Part shown: one piece after another, positions 59,601 through 64,000 of the stretch | Layout: every line of letters starts with the position of its first letter | How positions within the stretch are numbered: the first letter of the stretch is position 1 | Assembly: GCF_006335015.1 (NCBI RefSeq) | Contig: NZ_VDGT01000019.1 | Coordinates: 62,001 to 126,000 of the forward strand | DNA length: 64,000 nt | Direction of reading: 5' to 3' | From: Streptomyces sedi | GTDB taxonomy: Bacteria; Actinomycetota; Actinomycetes; Streptomycetales; Streptomycetaceae | The notes under the pieces: model-generated | Seen by the model: the letters and a program-made list of their open reading frames with translations, nothing else | What the model was told of the DNA's origin: nothing | Database searches by the model: none | Position numbers and translations under genes: made by a program

Positions 59601-60436
59601 CCGGGGGCGAGGGGCGCGAGCAGGGGCACCAGTTCGTCGGTCAGTACCGGGTCCGGAGTAGTTCCAGGCCCCTCCAGGAGGAACGTACCGCGGTCGCCGT
59701 GCCCGGACAGATGCAGAATGTCCCAGCCCTCGGGGTCGGTGACCACCTGGCGCAGGCGGTCCCGGGTGACGCCGTATTGGAGGACACGTAATTCGATCGC
59801 TACGCCCCGCTCGCGCGTGACGCGCTCCACCAGGCCTTCCAGAGAGCGGCGTTCCTGGCGCAGGTTCAGCGCGGTGCTGCCTTCGGGCAGGCTGAACAGA
59901 GCCAGGACGCGCAGCCGACTCCCTCCTGGCCGCCTCGGTTCCAGGCCGCTGGGCGACGAGTCTGGTCGGGGACACAGCGGGCGGATGTCCAGCACGGTCG
60001 TCACCCCCCTGAGGAGAAGGGGGCAGCCGTCGTGGACGGCGGCGTCCACAGGGTGGTAGGCCAGTACACGCGCCTCGTAGGGGATCACCAACCGTACGAC
60101 TGCCCGGTGCCGCAGGAGGTGCGCCAGAATGTGGGGCCCGTACAACTCGTCGGCGATCCATCGGCCCAGTTCGTCCAGTATCTGGGCCTGCCGGACCACG
60201 CGATTATCGGGAGTCGTGGTCCGCGATAGGTAGCCGTGCAGGTCGATAAAGGCTGCGTACTGCCAGGACGCGGCAGCCACCACGGCTGTGTGCTCGGCGA
60301 GCGGGAGGCCTTCGGCCGTCGTCAGACACCAGTGCCAGGACATGCCATCGCGGTCACTCCTGAACGCGTCGATGGTGAGTACGACTTCATCGCCGTATTC
60401 GGCGTGCACAGTGCCCCCCGACACCCGTTGTTCCAT
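56681..60436 (-). CDS. CHAT protease - STAND NTPase (NB-ARC-like) - TPR protein
   Basis: 1251 residues. After a ~170-residue N-terminal region, a CHAT caspase-like domain (about 172-400) has the catalytic pair His246 in LHLSGHGDRG and Cys288 in LVTLSSCSSADV. A STAND NTPase follows: Walker A LHGMAGSGKTA (K464), Walker B VLLVLDNLES (541-548) and VLTSRYRPL. The C-terminal third is helical TPR-like repeats (LGRLDEAERRL, LGSLEDQRGRNDQAL). In related systems the repeats sense a trigger, the NTPase oligomerises and the protease cuts a partner. First gene of a four-gene coupled operon. Confidence 0.93.
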   Translation of the reverse strand: MEQRVSGGTVHAEYGDEVVLTIDAFRSDRDGMSWHWCLTTAEGLPLAEHTAVVAAASWQYAAFIDLHGYLSRTTTPDNRVVRQAQILDELGRWIADELYGPHILAHLLRHRAVVRLVIPYEARVLAYHPVDAAVHDGCPLLLRGVTTVLDIRPLCPRPDSSPSGLEPRRPGGSRLRVLALFSLPEGSTALNLRQERRSLEGLVERVTRERGVAIELRVLQYGVTRDRLRQVVTDPEGWDILHLSGHGDRGTFLLEGPGTTPDPVLTDELVPLLAPLAPGLRLVTLSSCSSADVSLEEQRTLLGLPSRSRHVARAAPAGNTPAPTTALAQTLGCVVVGMRYPVTQAYASLFTSAFYQELLAARGTVTDAFTAAALRAYPSRPSSSSPPISTLTPVLIGAAAGRTWCAPPAASYAPSDQSVIRANAPTAAPVFVGRVSLMARANEALASSNGCPGVLLHGMAGSGKTAVAQEIVFLHHEDYEAVVWYKAPDEGSDPATALVDFAGALEAALPSVRLLDAAEDESALRARLPALTEHLRARRVLLVLDNLESLLRPDGTWHTTAWRLLIDVLTGHEGASRTVLTSRYRPLALNERVRVMAVHALPRREAVLMARELPHLRRLIDDDAPKYGPGLFRNMLAATRGHPALIELAEGQAANPDQLRSFLLEAAELWQEYGVHEDTPPSPVIGYAEILARWTERALTGLSPAARLLAQAAVCLEEGDRVSLYFRANWQKLWTALTEAGPEPARGLAPAWSDAVAELVGRALVVAVPDNGETRLILHPSVAAAIRGTVPPRRRAMVDRTLAEFWLGGVKAGFDGAHSGNPAQGRLLILASLSAVPYMTRSDFGLDTLLFVLEHALTTDDSPATRSTLLPYLRTVLERSHGTTHEARAERLYAEQLLRSDPPEGERRLRALLARGDEKARWPLRNHYLSQGRLDEALHLSDRTSPHALTDTALTWESLGNQVHRLQVLEMMGWSEQVLAAVPSLQTAIETLAASQQGGAAKWHVPEVLLQTGQMAALDLGHWAQALAFNTQLIKAMGRRGAPPLDIASARMNAYPALLGLGRLDEAERRLQACRAVFEGHRAWRALGKVFGALGSLEDQRGRNDQALVFRQEAIRYAYRTTEAASIAGGHTNLGASLRLTGAATEALAHQLAAALLNSLTVKNGDRYLHNAALALRALDGHDRVPRTVKELTAVTNRVTGVHLDRLLTLLDPGATQSQTVLDTIVEAVWLRSSELDRVLGEHSTSSEENR

Positions 60437-60974
60437 CCCTTAGCGGCGAACCTGTCCTTGCCGGTCATCCTAGGGGCTTCCCGCTCGTGATGCCCTTAGA
60501 ACCGAAAACCCACTCCAGCCACCGAGCGGACTGGCTCGGGCCACAACGAATCGACCGCTTCGACACGCATGAACCACTGTCGCGGCTGAAACTCCACCCG
60601 ACAGGACACTTGAGTGAGTCGCACTCAAACGTTGGTAAAGGCGAATCGGCTACAGCCGGAGCCCGGCAGCGTTTTAACCACGTAATCGCCAGGCACCGCG
60701 ACGGCCGGACTACGACATCCGGCCGCGCGCCACGAGCGGCGGTTTGCGCGGGTTCGCCGGGGTGGACGGGGCCACATCCAGACGATCACGTCGGTGAGTA
60801 CGTGCTGGGCCAGCCAGGTACGCGGATCGCGCCAGCCGCGCTGGGAGCGGCCCACTCGTAGAGGCGAGTGCCGGGTCGGGTGCGGCCGGCGAGGTAGCCG
60901 ACCGTACCGGCGACCATGGCCAGGGTGAGGGGGAACGCGGGTCAGACACGGCGGCCTCCGGCGGGCGTGGTGGT
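60437..60974. other. 540-bp region between CHAT operon and RiPP-like genes
   Basis: Should contain divergent promoters. It includes TTGAGTG-N5-CACTCAA (60610-60628) and, on the minus strand at 60625-60917, a possible frameshifted small membrane-protein gene (MVAGTVGYLAGRTRPG, then another frame). No RiPP precursor with a clear leader-core layout was found. Confidence 0.4.
60610..60628. promoter_or_regulatory. Operator-like palindrome upstream of the CHAT operon
   Basis: TTGAGTG and CACTCAA are exact inverted copies with a 5-nt centre, about 175 bp upstream of the CHAT gene start and 350 bp upstream of the RiPP maturase gene. Confidence 0.45.
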
Positions 60975-61739
60975 GTGGCTGATCGAGCACCTGGTCTGGC
61001 GGTGCCGCTGCACAAGCACATCCGGCGCGGCCAGCGGTTCGTCGCCTACTCCGAGTGGCATCTGCTGCACACCGCCACCAAGGAGGTGGACGACCTGACC
61101 GGCGCGTTCACCGGAGAAGGCGCCGAGGAGACCGTCGTCCGCGCCGATCTGGCGGCCCTCGTCGGTCAGTTGCGCGAACTGGGCCTCCTCGACGCACGCC
61201 CCGCCCCGGCGCCCGACCCCGGCCCGACGCACGTGCGCGAAGTCCTGCCCCCGAGGGCCCGGCTGAGCGTCGCCGACCGCGCCGCCGGCCTGCTCGCGCT
61301 GGCCACCGCGCTCTTCCTCCCGCGCTGCACACCGATCGGGGCCGGTATCGCGATCGCCCGCGTGATCGCCCGCGTTCCGCTGCGCACCGCCACCCCCGAG
61401 CGGGCCGACGCCCTGTTCGCGGCCGTGCGCCGCGCCGGACGCAGCTGGCCCGGCCGGGCGGCCTGCCTGGAGGAGTCGTTCGCCTGCTACCTCGCCGCCG
61501 CGTTGCGCGGCCAGGGCGTGACCTGGGTGATCGGCGCCAGAACCGCCCCGGCCGGCGCGCACGCCTGGAACGAGGCCGGCGGCCAGGTCATCGGCCAGGA
61601 CGCGGGGGAGCGGGTATGGCCCTACGCCCCCGCGCTGCGTGTCCGCCCCGGGCGCGCGAAAGAGAAGACACATTCGCCACCCCCCGCCACAGAGAGGGAC
61701 CGTGACACCCGTTCGGGGGGTTCGTTGGCGCAGACGTGA
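60975..61739 (+). CDS. Lasso-peptide-type maturase, fused RRE (B1) and transglutaminase-like protease (B2)
   Basis: 254 residues from GTG 60975. Residues 10-75 (VPLHKHIRRGQRFVAYSEWH ... VRADLAALVGQLRELGLLD) look like a PqqD/RRE peptide-recognition domain. Residues 95-235 form the lasso B2 cysteine protease: RAACLEESFACYLAAALRG with the catalytic Cys, VTWVIGARTAPAGAHAW with the His, and a later Asp. B2 removes the leader peptide. A basic tail follows. Stop overlaps the ABC start (GTGA). No cyclase (C) or precursor (A) gene is seen in the window. Confidence 0.8.
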   Translation: MADRAPGLAVPLHKHIRRGQRFVAYSEWHLLHTATKEVDDLTGAFTGEGAEETVVRADLAALVGQLRELGLLDARPAPAPDPGPTHVREVLPPRARLSVADRAAGLLALATALFLPRCTPIGAGIAIARVIARVPLRTATPERADALFAAVRRAGRSWPGRAACLEESFACYLAAALRGQGVTWVIGARTAPAGAHAWNEAGGQVIGQDAGERVWPYAPALRVRPGRAKEKTHSPPPATERDRDTRSGGSLAQT

Positions 61740-63685
61740 CGACTTCTCCTGAACCCGAACGTCCCGCCACCGCCGGCCGGCGGCGCCGCTCCCGGCGCCG
61801 CCCGCAGAGCGTGACCATCCCCCGGTACACCGTCAGCGGCGAGCGCCACGACGACGCACTCGACGCCTCCTGGTGGACCATCGCCCGCCGCCTGCCCCGC
61901 CTCTCCGCCCTCGCCATCCGGCTGGCCTGGCAAGCGGCCCCACACGCCGTGCTCCTGACCTGCCTCCTCCAACTCGTCAGCGGAGCCGTCACCGCACTCG
62001 GCCTGTACGCCACCACCAACGCGCTGACCCCCCTGCTCGCCACCGGACCCACCGGCGAGCGGGTCCACGAAGCACTGCCCGCGCTGATCATCGTCACCCT
62101 CGCCGCCTGCGCCCGCTCGATCGTCGCGGCCCTCACCGTCGCGACCACCGCCCGCATCGGCCCCCGGGTGGACGGCATCGCGGAGATCCGCTACCTGGAA
62201 GCCGCCACCCGCGCCCCACTGGCCTGCTACGACGACCCCGCCTGGTCCGACCAGTCCGAAGCGGCCTCCCGCGCGGCCAAGGACACCCACCTGATGGTGG
62301 AGGCCCTGACCACGGTCACCACCGCGCTGCTGTCCATCGCCGCGGCGGCCGGCGTTCTCGCGCAACTCCACCCCGTGCTGCTGCCCCTCCTCCTGCTGGC
62401 CGTCATCCCCCGAGGCTGGGCCGCCGTACGCGCGGCCCGCGCCGCGTACTTCGCCGACCGGCACACCCTCGCCGACCGCCGCCTGCGGCATTCGGTCATC
62501 TTCGAGACCTCCAGCCGCGAGAACGCCCTGGAGGTCCGCGCCTACACCCTGCGGAACTGGCTGCTGGGCCGGTTCCGCACCGTCGCGGCCCGCCTGGAGG
62601 ACGCCGCCGCCACCGCGGGCCGCACCACCGCCCGCTACCAGCTCCTCGGCGACGCCGTCGCCGGCACCGCCACCGGCGGCGTCTACGCCACGCTGCTGTG
62701 GCTCACCGCGACCGGCCGCATCCCCCCGGCCGCCGCCGGCACCGCGTTCCTCGCCGTCCAGACCAGCGGGCGCCTGCTGATCGGCCTCGTCCAGGGCGCC
62801 AACACCACCTACAAGACCGGCCTCTACCTGGGCGACTGGGACGCCTTCCTCGCCGACACCGCCGCCCGCACCCGGCCGGCCGCCCACGCCGAACCCGTGC
62901 CGACCGAGCCGGAGACGATCGAGGCCCGGTCCGTCACCTTCCACTACCCCGGCGGCGAACTGCCGGCACTGAGCGACGTCAACGTCCGCGTCCGCCGCGG
63001 CGAGGTCCTGGCCATCGTCGGCGCGAACGGCTCAGGCAAGTCCACCCTCGCCAAACTCCTGGCCGGCCTCTACACCCCCACCACCGGCACCGTCACCTGG
63101 GACGGCACCGACCTCGCCCGCGTCGACCCCGAACAACTCTGGCGACGCCTGGCGATGCTGCCCCAGGACTTCGCCCGCTGGCCGGTCACCGCCCGGGAGA
63201 ACATCACCCTCGGCCAGGGCCCCCAGGACGAACCGAGCATCACCGCCGCCGCCACCGCGGCCAGCGCGGACACCGTACTCGCGGCGCTGCCCGACGGCCT
63301 GGACACCAACCTCGCCCCCTCCTGGTGGGGCGGACGCGACCTCTCCGGCGGACAGTGGCAACGCATCGCCGCCGCCCGAGCCTTCTACCGCGACGCCCCC
63401 GTCCTGATCTGCGACGAACCCACCTCGGCCCTCGACCCCCTCGCCGAGGAAGCCGTCTACCGGCGCATCCAGCACCTCAGCGAAGGCCGAACCGTCATCC
63501 TGATCAGCCACCGCCTCGGCGCCACCCGCACCGCGGACCGCATCCTCGTCCTCGACGGCGGCCAGATCATCGAAGAGGGCACCCACGACTCACTGCTCAC
63601 ACGCGACGGCGGAACATACGCCACCATGTGGCGCGCCCAGGCAGACACCTACGCCGGCACCTCCGGAACGTTGACCGGGGCGTAG
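61736..63685 (+). CDS. ABC transporter, fused permease and ATPase, partner of the RiPP maturase
   Basis: 649 residues. A basic, disordered N-terminus (RRRRSRRRPQS), an exporter membrane domain (about 65-370) and an NBD with GANGSGKSTL, LSGGQWQR, VLICDEPTSALD and LISHRLG, all intact. Lacks an N-terminal peptidase domain, so leader removal would depend on the coupled B1-B2 protein. Expected to export the mature peptide (lasso D type) and give self-protection. Confidence 0.88.
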   Translation: MTTSPEPERPATAGRRRRSRRRPQSVTIPRYTVSGERHDDALDASWWTIARRLPRLSALAIRLAWQAAPHAVLLTCLLQLVSGAVTALGLYATTNALTPLLATGPTGERVHEALPALIIVTLAACARSIVAALTVATTARIGPRVDGIAEIRYLEAATRAPLACYDDPAWSDQSEAASRAAKDTHLMVEALTTVTTALLSIAAAAGVLAQLHPVLLPLLLLAVIPRGWAAVRAARAAYFADRHTLADRRLRHSVIFETSSRENALEVRAYTLRNWLLGRFRTVAARLEDAAATAGRTTARYQLLGDAVAGTATGGVYATLLWLTATGRIPPAAAGTAFLAVQTSGRLLIGLVQGANTTYKTGLYLGDWDAFLADTAARTRPAAHAEPVPTEPETIEARSVTFHYPGGELPALSDVNVRVRRGEVLAIVGANGSGKSTLAKLLAGLYTPTTGTVTWDGTDLARVDPEQLWRRLAMLPQDFARWPVTARENITLGQGPQDEPSITAAATAASADTVLAALPDGLDTNLAPSWWGGRDLSGGQWQRIAAARAFYRDAPVLICDEPTSALDPLAEEAVYRRIQHLSEGRTVILISHRLGATRTADRILVLDGGQIIEEGTHDSLLTRDGGTYATMWRAQADTYAGTSGTLTGA

Positions 63686-63791
63686 CAAGGGCGACGCGGA
63701 AGCGGGCGAATCGACCGTCTCGATCCTTCGCCGCGTCTCAGGAACTTCGCCGTTTGATTTCTTGCCGCTTTCCTGTGGCCTGCGGCGACTT

Positions 63792-64000
63792 CTACATCCC
63801 GTCCAATCGTTCCGCGAACGGCTCGAAGGAGTCGTGTAGGCACCCGTGCCGGGGGCGCAGTTCGCTGCCCTGGAATGGCCAGTTGACGTTGGGCGTCGCC
63901 CTGAGCCAGCCGATGGAAGCGATGCGGGTACGGACCTTGTGCCGAGTCAGGTGCCCTTCGTCGGCTGTCGAGCGGACGGGGCTTCCTCTCCCATCGCCTT
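63792..64000 (-). CDS. C-terminal end of an unidentified gene (enters from right edge)
   Basis: An open minus-strand frame runs from the window edge to TAG at 63792 (69 codons). The tail reads HLTRHKVRTRIASIGWLRAT and HGCLHDSFEPFAERLDGM, and third-position GC is high. I do not recognise it; with so little sequence it may be a chance frame. Confidence 0.3.
   Translation of the reverse strand, partial: GDGRGSPVRSTADEGHLTRHKVRTRIASIGWLRATPNVNWPFQGSELRPRHGCLHDSFEPFAERLDGM

Noticed and set aside
60487..60861. 124-codon plus-strand ORF as a RiPP precursor or lasso A gene
   Set aside because: Too long, no leader/core pattern, no hydrophobic or Gly-Asp/Glu ring signature, and it crosses the operator-like palindrome.
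60625..60917. Possible frameshifted small membrane-protein gene (MVAGTVGYLAGRTRPGTRL, then QRGWRDPRTWLAQHVLTD in another frame)
   Set aside because: The two pieces would join naturally near 60850, but I cannot confirm the family or the frameshift, so it is not listed as a feature.

Overview
This window is high-GC actinobacterial DNA, most likely Streptomyces. Almost every gene uses G/C in third codon positions, GTG/TTG starts are common, and many families are typical of that genus: an XRE/DUF5753 plus DUF397 plus HATPase cluster, DUF6397, a questin-oxidase-like protein, an orphan Roadblock protein, and CebR-type and DasR-type operators. Coordinates are my reading. Where the longest ORF begins upstream of the likely start, I moved the start to the best Shine-Dalgarno-supported codon and say so.

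Layout. 1-12.6 kb holds ordinary chromosomal genes: the start of an SNF2-type helicase, a fatty-acid desaturase, an orphan Roadblock protein, a DUF3516-type DEAD helicase, a DUF457 membrane protein and an asymmetric heterodimeric ABC exporter. 12.6-16.5 kb is a polysaccharide-utilisation region: two almost identical promoters with perfect CebR boxes but no cellulase gene behind them, a DoxX protein, and an AA10 lytic polysaccharide monooxygenase (LPMO) divergent from a LacI regulator, with dre-like and CebR-like sites between them. 16.5-25.2 kb is mixed: a PYROXD2-like oxidoreductase, an ABC exporter, NUDIX, VOC, PPOX-F420, DUF2332, ThuA, macro-domain and questin-oxidase-like proteins. 25.3-34.6 kb is a complete L-rhamnose module. 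rhaI, an aldolase/dehydrogenase fusion, rhaB and lutA-lutB-lutC read as one operon that would take rhamnose to DHAP plus pyruvate; a divergent mutarotase and LacI regulator share TGAA-N4-TTCA operators with it.

From 34.7 kb the content becomes accessory. yjbQ has an atypical 3' end and is followed at once by a large serine integrase and a protein resembling a recombination directionality factor, so this looks like an integrated element with its left end in yjbQ. At 38.4-47.5 kb is a type I-E CRISPR-Cas locus: array 1 and cas3 on the minus strand, cas8e-cse2-cas7e-cas5e-cas6e and array 2 on the plus strand. Interference genes look intact, but neither cas1 nor cas2 is present. A solitary degenerate repeat sits between cas3 and cas8e. 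Next come an aminoglycoside-phosphotransferase-like gene coupled to an XRE/TPR regulator, a whiJ/abaA-like cluster and another small XRE locus.

The most unusual module is 55.4-60.4 kb, four genes joined by 4-bp stop/start overlaps. They encode a 1251-residue CHAT protease-STAND NTPase-TPR protein, a 162-residue protein of unknown family, a small Cys-rich protein and a 2TM-linker-2TM membrane protein. This has the shape of a protease-triggered, membrane-targeting immune or cell-death system, and I do not recognise the combination. The window ends with a fused lasso-peptide B1-B2-type maturase coupled to an ABC exporter, without a visible cyclase or precursor gene.
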